64,000 bases of DNA from assembly GCF_029931775.1 (NCBI RefSeq), contig NC_079312.1:9493821-9557820 (forward strand), in the 5' to 3' direction. A program made the translations under genes and the position numbers. Shown in pieces: positions 38,136 to 50,423 of the stretch (positions within the stretch are counted from its first letter, which is position 1; each line of letters opens with the position of its first letter). This stretch comes from Euleptes europaea. Taxonomy: Eukaryota; Chordata; Lepidosauria; Squamata; Sphaerodactylidae. Under the pieces are notes generated by a model. That model was not told where the DNA came from. It did not search any database and saw nothing but the letters and a program-made list of their open reading frames with translations.

Positions 38136-38756
38136 GCCTTAGTCTTTTCTAAGCACTGGGTGAATGCTCCCTGTTCTTTCTGGGATAATTTTTACTCCCT
38201 TTTGTTTTTTATGGAGCTTCCCACTTGCTGACAATGTATGTGAGCATGAACAGAGTGTCTTGCCATCCTCACTGAGCAATCACAGCCAGACTTTACACCA
38301 CTGGGATTAGAAAGCAGATTTTTCTGGCCAGGTTGGACTTAAAAGGCATTTTTAATCTTTTCCTTCCCTCTCTGTCCACAGGAGCTAGTAGAGTTAAGAA
38401 GCAGAGAGAGATTGCAGTTCCTCCAGATGATTGCTAGAAGAGCATCAGGAAGGGGAGGGGACAAAGCTCCCCTCAGGCTGTGCAACCTTGCGAAGGGGTC
38501 TCCCTGGCTCACGTGTACAGAGCAGAGCAGGGCCAGGAAGGAGGAGGTCATGCTGGCCTCTTCTCTGCCCCCAACGGGGTTGCCAGCTCTGCAACCAGCC
38601 CCTGAAAGTGGGGCTGGCCCTCCGGCAAGGAGCAAGGGAGGATCCTTTTTCCCTCCAGGCCAGGAACCAATATTCTGATGCTCTCCTGGGCACGTGGCAG
38701 CCCCTGCTTAAAGCCATGTGGCCATCACCATCTTAAAGGCATGTACACCATCATGG

Positions 38757-39058
38757 GAGCCCGAGTGGTGTAGTGGTTAGAAGCGGTGGACTCTAATCTG
38801 GAAAACTGAGTTTGATTTCCCACTCCTCCACGTGAGCAGTGGACTCAAATCTGGTGAACCAGGTTGGTTTTCCACTCCTATATATGAAGCCAGGTGGGTG
38901 ACATTGGCCTAGTCACAGTTTTCTCCAAACTCTCTCAGCCCCACCTACTGTACCTCACAAGGTGTCAGTCGTGGGGAGAGGAAGGGAAAGAGATTGTATG
39001 CTGGTTTGTTTCTCCTTAAAAGGTAGATAAAGTTGGCATATAAAAACCAACTCTTCAG
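38757..39058 (+). repeat. tRNA-derived SINE (AGCCAGCGTGG family)
   Basis: Head GAGCCCGAGTGGTGTAGTGG, body CTCAGCCCCACCTACTGTAC, tail AAAAACCAACTCTT. A duplicated central part (two copies of the CCACTCCT block) makes it longer than its relatives. Confidence 0.78.
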
Positions 39059-39059
39059 G

Positions 39060-41870
39060 ACAGAGTCCTGATTGCATAGAGAGGGCTGTGTGGCTTGGGG
39101 GTTTAAAGCTAGACCCATGGAGAACCCCCCAATCCAAGAGAGAGGGTCCCTGCGCTCTCTTGGTCTTCATTTAATTCAGCTCCTGTACAAATGGGAAACT
39201 GTTTCTGTGGGGGTTCCTATCTGTTCACCTGGAAAGACTCTTTTCCAAGACAGCTCTAGCAATAGACAGGAGGTGTGGAGGTTGTGTCGCGGTTCGTGCC
39301 TTTCAGTGCCTATGCTCTTAGAATGGACCCCTTCCTGAGAAGGAATATGTTCTTATTCAGACAGACACCTACTGAACAGGAATCGACTACTTCTTGCCGG
39401 AGCAAGCTTTCTATTGAAGTGCGTCAATAAATTGATGAAAAGGGACTTAACAATATATATGATTTATTGTACATAATGTACATGTAAATGGTTAAACAGT
39501 TTTAAATATTACATTTAGACTCTGAGTCTTAAACATATTCATGTTGCAAGCTATCTTTAACAAGTATCTATGCCTCTATATGAGAGTTATAATATTTCAT
39601 TTAGGAAATAAAGCAATTACAGAAATCTTGTAAAATATGGTTAATGCATTGGATAAAATAAAATAGTTAAAAAGCATCTTAATTCATAATATATAGAAGA
39701 CATACTTTACCATAAGTCATGTTATTTGTCAAACCTCCCCAGCTCAGCAGGGCTAGAGAGATCTGAAAGGTTCCCAATGCAGGTTGAGGTTGTTTAAACC
39801 TTTGTGTTGCTTTATGTGTTGTCTTGTTATTCAAAGGTCTTTATATGTTATGTCAGCATTGATATATGCATAGGTCAGAGAAATCTCTGGTTCCATGGGT
39901 TCATGTCAGAGCTAAAGTTAACAGCTCTTAAAGCAGTCCATACCAGGACTAAGATCATGAAACCACAGAGAAATCTCTTGTTTTTATATGTTAGCCTATG
40001 GAAAGGCCTCTGATCTATATTAGGATCAGGAAGATCTATGTGTATGTGCAAAGCTGAAGCTATGCAAGACTGTAGTCAGTCAGTATTTAAAGCTATGTGT
40101 AAGCTTAAAGCTGTAAAATGTTCAAGAGTGTAGTGTAAGACTCTGTTCTGAAGTCTCTCTGGCTGTGCCAATCTTAGAGAATTCTGTGTGTGAACCTGTA
40201 ATTCAATGTAAGAGCTTAAGGCTCCATGGACTTCAATCCATGTATTCTATGTGTTGTTCTATGTAGTTCTATGTGAGAACTGAGTGCAGAGCATGTTCAG
40301 TTATCTCTATCAGTTAGAGAAACCTCTGATGCATGCTCTGAGAATAAGCTCCTGGTCTCTTCTTTTTGAAGGACCTGTGTAAAGGAAGCTAATGTGAGGC
40401 TCTCCAGCCACCCTGGGCAATTCTCAAAAAGCCACTCGCTCAGACGATCAGGTCAGAAGCAGGTAAACTTTATTGTAGAAGCAACAGGTTCAGCCAGGCC
40501 CTCGCAAAGGCAAAGCTGCTAGTGACTACTTAGAAAACATTGCATAGTTTTAAACATATCTACATCACAGGTGCACAGCCCAGAGGCCTGGGAAAGGGAT
40601 TGATAACAGAGTCTTGAGCAGGAAGGCAGAGCAGACATCAAAACACAGTCTTGGGCTTGCTCGTTAGCAGTTGCTTGTTAGCAGTCAAGGACACGGGGGG
40701 AGGGAATCACTGGGAGTGAGAACATACCGGCAGAGGCCTGACTCATGTCAAGAACCTGGCCTTCGTACCAGACCCTAGCCGCTTGTACGGGCATAACCAA
40801 AAGAAAAGCAACACAGTACCTCACAGCTATTGGTTTTACAACATCCATGTCTGTCAGGACTGGGAAGCCTGTACAAAGCTAGATACTGTAGATCTTGTGA
40901 GAACTCATATATAGCTGTTAGCTTAGTGTCACCATATCCAAATATGGAAAGATCCAAACCCTTAGAACCCATATTAAAGTGAATGGTTTCTAAGAGTCCC
41001 CATCTTATAAGATGAAGAAGTTTGAAGGCATTTCATTTCAAACATCCAGTCCTAGTTAGGACTGGCAAAGAATCCCCCTTTGGGAGTTCTCCAGTCTCAC
41101 AGATAGATTTGTAAAAGTTAATACTGTAATCCACGCAAGAATCAGAGCCCTATGTCTTTTACATCCCAGGTAGATGGATGGAGAGAACCATGACAAAGTC
41201 AATAGGCATCAACTTGTTAGGAACTCTGGCCACAGGCTGGGAAGCTTGATCTTTTATACTAGTTCAGACCAGAAACCGTTTCTTGTCCTTGTCCTTTGGC
41301 AGAATCTGATTCTTGAGTTTGTCCCTTTGACTTTGAGATACCAGCAGATATCAGGAGTTTCTCATAAGGAGTGTCTGCCTTTAGTAGGTCATGTGCCTAT
41401 GAGGCACTTAAACTAAACATTCTTATGGTAGTTTTATGGCAGTATGATAATCCTTAAAATATAACTTTTTCAGCATTTACATTGTGCTGCGAATACGGTT
41501 AATTCAATATATTTCTTGCCTTTATAAGACTTTCTTAACTTTACAAAAACTATAATAACAACAATACAGGAAGTATTACATCATTGTCATCAGATCACTG
41601 TTATCCAAGTACAAACAAAGTCAATTACATTCTGTTGGAAGTCATTCTATCATCTTATCTCATCAGAGTTACTCTGTATCTTTACAGAGCATCTTTCCAA
41701 GAGACAAGCTGTGTCTGTGAGAGACAAGCTGTTAAAATCCTTGTAACATCCTTGATTCTGTTTCTATGGATTTCAAATGGGCAAAGTTTATCCATTTATA
41801 CAAAGTCCTGGCAACAGTTTGCATGGCCTGTGGATGGGGAGGAAGATATTCTGAAGAGTTGAATTAGTTT
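39060..41870. other. Gene-poor stretch; possible old LTR-type sequence
   Basis: AT-rich, no open frame with recognisable content. On the minus strand about 40390-40520 holds an AATAAA signal followed by GAGCGAGTGGC-like text, which could be part of an ancient long terminal repeat; boundaries are not clear and the assignment is weak. Nothing else is identified. Confidence 0.3.
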
Positions 41871-41871
41871 C

Positions 41872-42155
41872 TTTCTATGCCAACTTTCTCCACCATTTAA
41901 GGGAGACTCAAACCAGCTTACAATCACCTTAACTTCCCCTCCTCACAACAGACACCCTGTGAGGTAGGTGGAGCTGAGAGTGACTTGCCCAAGGTCACCC
42001 ACCTGGCTTCATGTGTAGGAGTGGGGAAACAAATTCAGTTCACCAGATTAACCTCTGCCACTCATGTGGAGGCGTAGGAAATCCGACCTGGTTCTCATGA
42101 TCAGAGTCCACCGCTCCAAACCACTGCTCTTAACCACTACACCACTCTGGCTCTC
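41872..42155 (-). repeat. tRNA-derived SINE (AGCCAGCGTGG family)
   Basis: The reverse complement starts AGAGCCAGAGTGGTGTAGTG and ends near GGCATAGAAAGAAAC. Nearly full length. Confidence 0.8.
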
Positions 42156-42224
42156 TCTGTGGTGGGGGAGAGATCTTTACAACCCCATGAGCTGATTTAG
42201 GTCAAGAATCTGGCTTAAATTATT

Positions 42225-42450
42225 TAGGGTAGCCGACTCAAGGTTGACTCAGCCTTCCATCCTTCTGAGGTCGGTAAAATGTGTACCCAGCGTGCTGGGG
42301 GTTAAGGGAAGATGACTGGGGAAGGCACTGGCAAGCCACTGGCAAGCCACCCCGTAAACAAAGTCTGCCTAGGAAACGTCGGGATGGGACGTCACCCCAT
42401 GGGTCAGGAATGACCCGGTGCATGCACAGGGGACCTTTATTTATTTATTT
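42225..42450 (+). repeat. Sauria-type SINE
   Basis: Contains GACTCAGCCTTCCATCCTTC, a short internal duplication (CACTGGCAAGC twice, at about 42325-42348) and the end GGGGACCTTTATTTATTTAT. Confidence 0.72.
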
Positions 42451-42784
42451 ATTTAGATAGAGAAATACTATATATGGAAAGAAAGGGGGCTATATAGAAT
42501 GAGAGACTTCTACAAAAATAAAAACCCCTTTATGGTAACAGAAAAACTAGGAAGTTCAACAAATTGGATGTAATTTTACCAACTATATTATGGTATTTAA
42601 TCTCGAACTCCTCAATAAAGCAAAGTATGACTAGGAAATTGGAAAAATTTGAACACACTTTAATGGAGCATATGAACAAAACTAAAGGATTAATCTCTAA
42701 AATAAATCTACATTTGACTGAAACTAATACATCCAATGGATTAAAACAATATGGGAGAAAGATGTTGGGATAAAAATAGAACAG

Positions 42785-42855
42785 AATATATGGTTTCTCC
42801 CGTGTGGATTCCTCGATGCTTAAGAAGCTATGAATTGGTCTTGAATCTCCTTCTA
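42785..42855 (-). pseudogene. Isolated zinc-finger half downstream of pseudogene D
   Basis: The reverse complement reads FKTNS.LLKHRGIHTGEKPYI with one stop, homologous to 16525-16595 and 56590-56660. Confidence 0.6.
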
Positions 42856-42867
42856 CCCTAAGATCCC

Positions 42868-43035
42868 ATCCTTAGAATCATAGAGCTGGAAGGGACCACC
42901 AGGGTCATCTAGTCCAACCCCCTGCACAATGCAGGAAACCCACAACCACCTCCCCCCTACACCCCCAGTACCCCCACTCCATGTCCAGAAGAAGGCCAAG
43001 ACGTCCTCCCTCTCATCATCTGCCTAATATCATAG
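42868..43035 (-). mobile_element. CR1 3' end, very short copy
   Basis: ATCATAGAGCTGGAAGGGAC at its left, then CCAACCCCCTGCACAATGCA: the CR1 3' UTR reversed. Confidence 0.8.
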
Positions 43036-43189
43036 AATCATTCAATTGCTTATTCAATGATTGCTTATTCAATGTGTGATCTATTTGAGGCTTCAATCAT
43101 GGCCAAAGCTCTTTCCACATTCTGAGCATTTATACCATTTCTTTCCAGGTAGGGTAAGATTTCTGTGAAGATGCAAGATTACAACAGTT

Positions 43190-44100
43190 TACATGGCTTC
43201 AATCCTTTCTATGATCAGCGGCTGTCTTTGAGATGTGAAATAAGAGAAAAGTTCATTTCCCAGGCTAAGCAGTTATATGGTTTCTCAATGTGTGGGTTCT
43301 TAGATGCTCTTGAAGATTGCATGTGGAGTGAATGTCTTTCCACACTCAGTGCATTCAAAGGTTTCTCCTTTGTGTGAATACTTAGATGCTGTTCATGACT
43401 GCCTCTGTGATTGAATCTCTTTCCACACTATGAAGATTCAAAAGATTTCTCCTCTGTGTGTGTTCTTAGATGCTTTTGAAGATCCCCACTCTGCTTGAAT
43501 CTCTTTCCACACTCTGAACATTTAAAAGGTTTCTCCTTTGAGTGCGTTTTTAGATGCCGTTCCCGACTGCTTCTCTGAGCGAATCTCTTCCCACACTCTG
43601 AACATTCAAAAGGTTTCTCCCCTGTGTGGGTTCTTAGATGCTGTTGAAAATTGCCACGGTGATGGAATCTCTTCCCACACACTGCGCATTCCAAACTTTT
43701 CTCCCTGCTATGAGTTCGTAGATGGTCTTGAAGATCGCCACTCCGACTGAATCTCTTTCCACACTCTGAGCATTCAAAAGGTTTCTCCCCAGTGTGGGTC
43801 CTTTGATGCACTTGAAGAGTGCCACTCTGACTGAATCTCTTTCCACAATCTAAGCATCCAAAAGGTTTCTCCCCTGTGTGGGTTCGTTGATGCCGTTGAA
43901 GATTGCCATGCTGACTGAACCTCAGTCCACACTCAGAGCACTCAAAAGATTTCTCCCCTCTGTGGATTTTTTGATGCTGCTGAAGACTGCTACTCTGACT
44001 AAATCTCTTTCCACACTCTGAGCATTCAAAAGGTTTCTCCCCTGTGTGGGTTCTTTGATGCAGTTGAAGATAGCCACTCCAACAGAATCTCTTCCCATAC
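43190..44100 (-). pseudogene. Pseudogene D: truncated C2H2 finger array
   Basis: From 44100 down to 43428 the minus strand is open and encodes one partial and seven intact fingers (helices [63 protein letters not shown]). The frame then ends in an eighth finger that has lost its first two cysteine positions and gained a stop (FESS, then stop). The 43190-43427 tail is decayed finger sequence. The 5' side is cut at about 44100, in the middle of a finger, by a Penelope-like fragment. No SCAN or KRAB exon remains, so it is a pseudogene. Confidence 0.82.
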
Positions 44101-44394
44101 CTTTCCTATGGGAGACTGTTTTTCCTGAGTTTTCTGATTTTTGTTTGGTTTAATGGCCCTTCTGATTTCATTCTTGGAGTAGCCGTTTGCTAGCACTGAG
44201 TGATTTAGATGATTAGTTTCTTCCTTGAGAAACTGTGGTTCACAGATCCGTCTTGCACGGTCCATTAATGTTTTGATTATTCCTCTTTTCTGTCGGGGGT
44301 GGTGGTTGGAGTTTTTGTGTAAGTAGCGATCTGTGTGAGTTGGTTTCCGGTAGACCTTGTGACCTAACTGATATGAAGGTCGGCAGTCTCTCAC
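44101..44394 (-). mobile_element. Penelope-like reverse-transcriptase fragment
   Basis: The minus strand encodes KVYRKPTHTDRYLHKNSNHH, then PRQKRGIIKTLMDRARRICE, a conserved C-terminal block of Penelope-like reverse transcriptases. The downstream endonuclease part is absent. It is joined directly to a broken finger of pseudogene D. Confidence 0.72.
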
Positions 44395-44524
44395 TCAGAA
44401 ATATGTAACCTGGCTTTGGATTACACTATAATTTTTGCACACCCAAACATCTGTGTATTGTATGAAGGAATGGATTTATAGTACATGTAGCCTTCTATAC
44501 CTACATTGCCTTTTAGAGGCTCCG

Positions 44525-44690
44525 CCTGATTGATGGACCTCCTGTTTCGTATGGTGGAAAGTGCTGTCAAGTTGCAGCTGACTTATGGCGATCACGTAGG
44601 ATTTTCAAGGCAAGAGAAGTACATAGCCTGCCTCCACTTCCTTGATGGTCTCCCATCCAAGCAGTTGATTCAGCAAGCCTGGACCAAATG
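44525..44690 (-). repeat. SINE with a 5S-rRNA-like segment
   Basis: The reverse complement has CTTGGATGGGAGACC, the hallmark of the 3' part of 5S rRNA promoters, and ends with a GTCAGCTGCAACTTGACAGC tail as at 4600-4624. It is diverged; a 5S-derived SINE is my reading. Confidence 0.5.
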
Positions 44691-44759
44691 TGTCTGTGGC
44701 CCATTCTTATGGTTATCCACAACACTGTTGTCTACTAGGTTGCTTTACACACTCAGTAC

Positions 44760-45360
44760 GTTTACTCCCAGTTTAGCTGTCACGTGTGGCCATCTGGCCC
44801 AGCGGGGGGGGGGGGTAGGGCAGAGAGGGCTGGTCCACAGGTGAGCCTGGCCCAAGGCAAGAGGTCAGAGGTGCAGAACTCATCCTCTGGCACTTTGCCA
44901 AGAACATTGTCGGGACCTTTCCAGACACTGGCAAGCTAAGGAAGGAAAAGGATTTCCTTCCAAGCCCCCACCCCCACGGCATCCAACCTGCTTTCTCGCC
45001 CAGAAATCTCTTGCACCCTGGAGGGGGAAGGGGGGAACACAGCAAGTTTCTTGCACAGGAGGCAGCCATGCGCCGAGAGATCCTGGCCCCGGTGCTGCAC
45101 CAGGAGGGCAGACAGAAAAGGAGCAGAGCACCCTGCCTTCCTGCTTCCTTCCCTGGGAGCAGATCTGGCACCGCTTTCCTGACCATCTGGTTCCCTGGGA
45201 GCACCTCCTGGAAAGAAGCCCCAGGGCTCCTGGTCTCTTTGCTGCAGACAGGCCTGTACTGAGATCTTGGACTCTGCATGAACTGTGAATGACCTTGGAC
45301 TGTTCTCTAGACTACGCTTCCAGCTCCCAGCCCTCGCTCCTTGCCTGTATCACGACAACG
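44760..45360. other. GC-rich stretch without recognised genes
   Basis: Contains an 11-G run at about 44804 and short open frames on both strands without known motifs. It lies between the SINE and the LTR-type sequence and may belong to the latter. Confidence 0.3.
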
Positions 45361-46985
45361 ACCAAGGCTGTGTGTTCATATGCAATGGGTTAAATGAATG
45401 GCCTATGATGTTTGAATGAAAAATGCTAATATATTTTGACTTCAGCTGTCTTTAGGTTCTTCCCCTAAAGAACCTCTATACTTTTTCTGTAAAGAAAAGA
45501 AATAAAGGAGAAAGGAATGACTACAGAACTGATTTCTAAAAAGCAACAAGGATGTCTGACACAGATGTCCAATAGCTATGTAATTATTGCAGCTTGGAAT
45601 AATATTATCAGTAAGTCTGCTCAATGAACGCTTGAATGGACAAATTCAAGGACAGTGTGTTGTACTATAGTGTCAACAATGATTATCAAATGTTTGGGTA
45701 AATATGTTTCATTCATAGCAGCTTTTTTTTCTCAGACACAGTCTTAAGAGAATGTTTTGCCTGAAAATGAAAATTGCCTGCAAGGTGGTACAGTGATTTA
45801 CAATGTTTATAAGAAATCTTGGAAAAGTTGTTTTATAATGTTCGTAGTACTTACCTTTTTGAGGCTAACAGTTTGCATGACTGTTATACTAAGATTCTCA
45901 TTTTTCATTAAAACAGATTGTCTTCACAGATTAAATGTTTCAAGCAATAATAATGAGAATAAGAACCTAAAGAGATGACTGAATACTAATTTGGAGGACA
46001 ATTTCTGACTATTTCAAGAAGATTACAATCTTGAAAACCTGATTCAACTTTTTCAAAACCTGATTCTTCCTCTTTCAAAAGATGACCAACAACTGAATGC
46101 CAACAATTAATGCTGTGTTATTATTGTATGTTGTATGCTTTTCAAATATTGCTATGTATGTAACCATTTAGTTTTGCTTATCTTATTATCTGTATTATGT
46201 ATTCATAGTATATTCATTCATCTATTATGATATATTGTGTTTTTCTTTATATCTAATTGCCTTGTTTCCAAGGAGGGGATCTGTTACAGTGTTATACAAA
46301 TAAAAGGTTGAAACTCATTAAATATAGTTGCAAACTGCAACAATTAGAATGTTGAGGCTTTAAGCTCCTGTCGGGAACAGGGCAAGTGTAGTTGAACATT
46401 GTTTTGGTCTCACTGAGAATTGAAAGTACAACAGATACCATGAACTCTAAGCAGATCCAGGCAGAAGGGCAAAGCCAGCCAACTCTTAGCCAAACAAAGA
46501 GATAATGACAGAAACGCTTTTTGCTGCCTATGCTGCCTGTGCAAGTAATAGAAATGCATGTAAGCATCTTTCTCACATCCTTTATGGGAATAAAAAGTAT
46601 TTCTCACCATGTTATATAATTAGCAATTCATATCGTTATCAATTGACTTTGCAGATGTAACTATTAATACCAAGGATGGGAAACAGATAAGAAAAGTAAA
46701 AAGAGTGCTTAATGGGGGGGAATCGGTTTGATTTATATTTTTGATGTATGAGAATGATGTCTTTTGATCCTTGGAAAAAATGTGAGATGAAAGTTGGAAT
46801 AGATGAGAACAGATGAGAATAGATAAAACAGATTAAAGTTCTCATGGAGAAAGAGTATATAAGGGGTTAGAAATTGTTCAGTAGTTGGGAGTTCTTTAGC
46901 AGACTATGCTGCAAGGCTGTCTGTCTAAAGAATTTTCCCCAGCATGGCCCATCCAGAGGTATTTGAACTTTGTATTTTTACTGAA
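45361..46985 (+). mobile_element. Fossil LTR retroelement: internal remnant plus probable 3' LTR
   Basis: A purine tract (AAGGAGGGGA, about 46270) stands just before a probable LTR starting TGTTACAG and running to about 46985. The LTR has a TATATAAGG box at about 46856. About 0.9 kb of AT-rich internal sequence lies upstream; no protein family is recognisable. Retrovirus-like family, not named further. It is broken and old: only the 3' end is seen. The CR1 at 46986 abuts it. Confidence 0.45.
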
Positions 46986-48430
46986 CAGATCACAAAATCA
47001 CACAAGATTGGAAGAGGCCACGAGGGACATCCAATCCAATGCCCTGCCTTGCAGGATCCCACAATCAAAGCACTCCTGACAGATAGCCATCTAGCCTCTG
47101 CTTAAAGACCTCCAAAGACGGGGACTCCACCACCCTCCGAGGCAGTGCATTCCACTGTTGAACCGCCCTCAACGTCAGAAAGTTCTTCTTAACGTTTAGG
47201 TGGAAACGCTTTTCTCTTAGTTTAGATCCATTACTCCATGTCCCAGTCTCTGGAGCAACAGAGAACAAGCTAGTTAACCTTCTCTTCTCCAGACTAAACA
47301 AACCCAGCTCCTTAAGTCTCTCCTCATAGGGCATGGATTCCAGACCTTTGACCATTCTGGTTGCTCTCCTCTGGACTCGCTCCAACTTCTCAACATCCTT
47401 CTTAAATTGTGGAGCTCAAAACTGGACACAGTATTCCAAGTGAGGTCTGACCAATGAAGAATACAAGGGTAGTATTACTTTCCTTGATCTAGACACAATA
47501 CTCCTATTGATGCAGCCAAGAATTGCATTGGCCTTCTTAGCCGCCATATCACACTGTTGACTCATATTCAGTTTGTGGTCCACTAAGACTCCCAGATCTC
47601 TTTCACCTGTACTATTGTCAAGCCAACTATCTCCCATCCTGTATCTGTGCTTTATGTTGTTTCTGCCTAGGTGAAGTACCTTACATTTCTCCCTACTGAA
47701 ATTCCATTTTATTGCTTACGGCCCAGCTCTCCAGTCTATCAAGGTCATTCTGAACTCTGACCCTGTTCTCTGGGGTATTAACTACCCCTCCTAACTTGGT
47801 GTCATCTGCAAATTTGATTAACATGTCCTCTATTCCATCATCCAAGTCATTTATAAAAATATTAAATAGTACCGGTCCCAGGACAGACCCCTGTGGCACC
47901 CCACTGGTCACTCCTCTCCAGGATGAAGTTGTGCCTTTGATGAGCACCGTTTGGGTTCGGTTGGTCAACCAATTACCAAACCACCTAACAGTAGCAGTGT
48001 CCAGCCCACATCTTACTAGCTTTGTTTCAAGAAGATCATGGGGGACTTTATCAAGGGCTTTACTGAAATCAAGGTACACTACATCTACAGTATTCCCTTC
48101 ATCTACCATACTTGTCAGTCTTTCAAAACTAGAGGCTCAGCTAGCTTGTATACCACAGGTCAGGAAAGGTAGTAATAAGTCCAAGAGGTCACCACCCTGG
48201 CTAATGGGTAAGATGAAGGAAGCAATTAGAGAAAAAAAGTCTTCCTTCAGAGAATGGAAGGTTTGCCCAAATGAGCCGAACAAAAGCGAACACCAACTTG
48301 CACGAAGGAAATGCAAGCAGATAATTAGTGATGCAAAAAAAGATTTTGAGGGGCATATTGCTACAAAACAAACAATAAGAAATTCTTTAAGTATATTAGG
48401 AGTAGGAAACCAGCTAGGGAAGCGGCTCAG
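46986..48430 (-). mobile_element. CR1 LINE with 5' inversion
   Basis: 46986-48130 is a minus-strand CR1: [68 protein letters not shown], then [16 protein letters not shown] and the 3' end. From about 48130 to 48430 the plus strand encodes the upstream ORF2 linker (KSKRSPPWLMGKMKEAIREK, CKQIISDAKKDFEGHIATK). The 5' part is thus inverted relative to the 3' part, the product expected from twin priming. The 3' part has at least two frame breaks. Confidence 0.82.
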
Positions 48431-48600
48431 CCTCGCTAGCAAACAGCTGCCACTTTAACCCTTTCAGTTCTGCAGCTGAGTGAAATAAGACTTCCGCCCT
48501 CCCCACGAGGACAAGCAGCCCTACTTCAGCCAGGCTGCCGTCAGCGCCTCCCTGTGCAGCTCAACGGGGCTGCTCTGGAGTAAGGCTGCCCAGGGCGTAT
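48430..48600 (-). promoter_or_regulatory. Orphan promoter/exon 1 piece of the gene D unit
   Basis: The reverse complement matches the A and B exon 1 blocks: CTTACTCCAGAGCAGCCCCG, TTGAGCTGCACAGG, CTGCAGAACTGAAAGGGTTA, GCTGTTTGCTAGCGAGGCTG. The 3' half, including the GTAAGT donor, is missing where the CR1 starts (about 48430). It stands 4.3 kb upstream of the pseudogene D array on the same strand. Confidence 0.68.
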
Positions 48601-48654
48601 CCCACGCTGCCCAGCCTTCCCAGGAAACGGCCCGCTTGAGTGGGGAGCCATTTT

Positions 48655-49290
48655 CTCCAGGTTGAACTGATGTCGCCTGGAGATCAGTTGTAATCCCAGG
48701 AGATCTCCAGCCACCGCCAGGAGGTTGGCAATTCTATACATGAGTACTGCTCCCCCTTTTAGAGAGAGAGAAAACACTGTTTTTTGTGGGTTCCCCTTAT
48801 ACATGGGATGTGGTTTTGTGCAAGTGGGCTGCAGTAGGTGCCAGCTGTAGAGAGGGTCAGGGTCAACCTCAACCCTTTTCCATTCACTTAGTGGCATAGC
48901 AAAGATGTGGGAATCTTTCTGCTCACTGTATTCCCTGTGAGTCCCTTCTCAGAAGCAGGGTGCTGTTGACTTCCAATTTATAGACTGGTTGTGAGACTCC
49001 TTTCTATGGCAATCTGACTCTCTGGTAACTGCTGGCATTCTGTTCAGGCAGCACCCTGTCCGTACCACTGGGGTTGAGTTCTTTATTTTCCTTATTTTTT
49101 TCCTTATATTATTAAATTGCACACATCCAGAGCTCCCCCCCCCCAAGCTATTTCAGGCTCAAAAAGGGTTCTTTTGTCCTTCAGAAGCATTTTCAGCAAA
49201 TGTAAGAATGTAAAGTTATCTGGACAAACATATCATCTACCTGTAGATGGCAATGCAGGATTGCTTTTTAGCAAACTGGCTGAATAAAGG
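48655..49290. other. Dispersed repeat scrap and otherwise empty sequence
   Basis: 48655-48745 holds the GGAGATCTCCAG-type dispersed repeat on the minus strand, as upstream of gene B (20120-20217). I see nothing recognisable in 48745-49290. Confidence 0.45.
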
Positions 49291-50400
49291 GTGAATTGGG
49301 CAAACGGGTCCTCGACTGCTCTGAGGCCATTTCCACAAAGGTGGGTACAAAGATGAGACTACAAAAAGTTGAGTGGGTTCTAAATCCCTTATTCCAATGC
49401 AACAGAGGTATTTATCAGGTTGTTCTCCATCCACACAAGGTTCGCTTGAACATACGTCGTTTTAATAGTTATATCTCCGACTGGAAGACTAAGTTCCTTG
49501 CATTTGAGATGTCTTTTTGGAAATAAATTCAACTCTATCGACTTGAAATCAGTTGAGCTCCTTAACACAACAGTCCTGCAAAGTGCTTTTAAGCTTTGAC
49601 AGTTCTGTCTTTCCTTCACTATTTTTCCAGCAGAAATGCTACTTAAGCTCCAAAGGTGTTTTTCCACCATGGGTTTTTCTCAATGCTGTTCAATCTCCAC
49701 TTTTCTGAAAGAGTGAGCAACCTCCTGCCGAGGGGACTCTTTACAATGCTATCCAACAGGATTTAATCAGCTGGAATGATGCTGATGATGCTGAATTTAA
49801 AGAAAACAAAGACCTACTCCATCTTGAAAACAGTATTGGGGAGAATTTGATCAGCTCTTTTACAGCTCTACCTGGCTCAGAGCAAACAGTGATAACAGAT
49901 AGGCTGAAACAGTTACAAACTAGACTTTTGGAAACAAGGGAGGATTCTTCAATGTCTTTGTCCCATTCCCTTCCCCCCACTGCAGTCAACATAGAGGTAG
50001 ACCTACTTCAGCCAACTCCAGCTTTATCGTCTGCTTCCTCAATTAATTCTCTGCAGACTTCCTCCTTTGATAAAATATTGCCCCCGTCAAAGATCACACC
50101 TACAACTGTCACCTTACTAAGGGTGACGGGAATATTCATGAGTCATCGGGCCAACCTTTTGAGAATCTTGAAGTGGATACTCTTGGTCTCCCCTGCCCCC
50201 CATAACAAAGATGGGTTTTGGAGCATCCTCATGCCCTCCTCCCCGAATTGGCCACCTCACCGAGGAGTCCGCTTCTTCAGCTTGGGTAGCTTCTTCCCAC
50301 ACACATTTGAGGCTGACAACCATACACACACACCCATCTCCTTAGAGGAAGGAGGGGATTTTAAAAGGACTCGAGAAAGAAATAAAACTCATGTATAGAG
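49291..50400. repeat. Unclassified decayed repeat with a 183-codon open frame
   Basis: An open frame at 49847-50398 (+) is serine/proline-rich (SSASSINSLQTSSFDKILPP) and matches no family I know. The segment at about 50150-50290 recurs reversed at 5720-5800 (GGATGCTCCAAAA…CCATCTTTG), so this is repeat-derived, perhaps the front part of a LINE. Confidence 0.4.
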
Positions 50401-50423
50401 CCACAGCATTGTCCTTGTGGAGC

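Larger units (their letters stand above)
33590..38350 (+). repeat. Segmental duplication, copy 2
   Basis: Colinear with 1-4270. It starts with the decayed finger tail (33600-33840: CTTCAAGAGCATATAAGAAC, then GGAGAAACCGTGAGG). It contains its own insertions: a SINE at 33866-34165, about 1.1 kb at 34320-35440, extra sequence at about 36815-37240, and a hAT-like MITE at 37777-38135. Confidence 0.7.

Noticed and set aside
44804-44815. Long G or C runs here and at about 13292, 19540, 53623 and 54405 as functional G-quadruplex sites
   Set aside because: Single homopolymer runs are common sequencing or slippage sites; no conserved placement relative to genes was seen.
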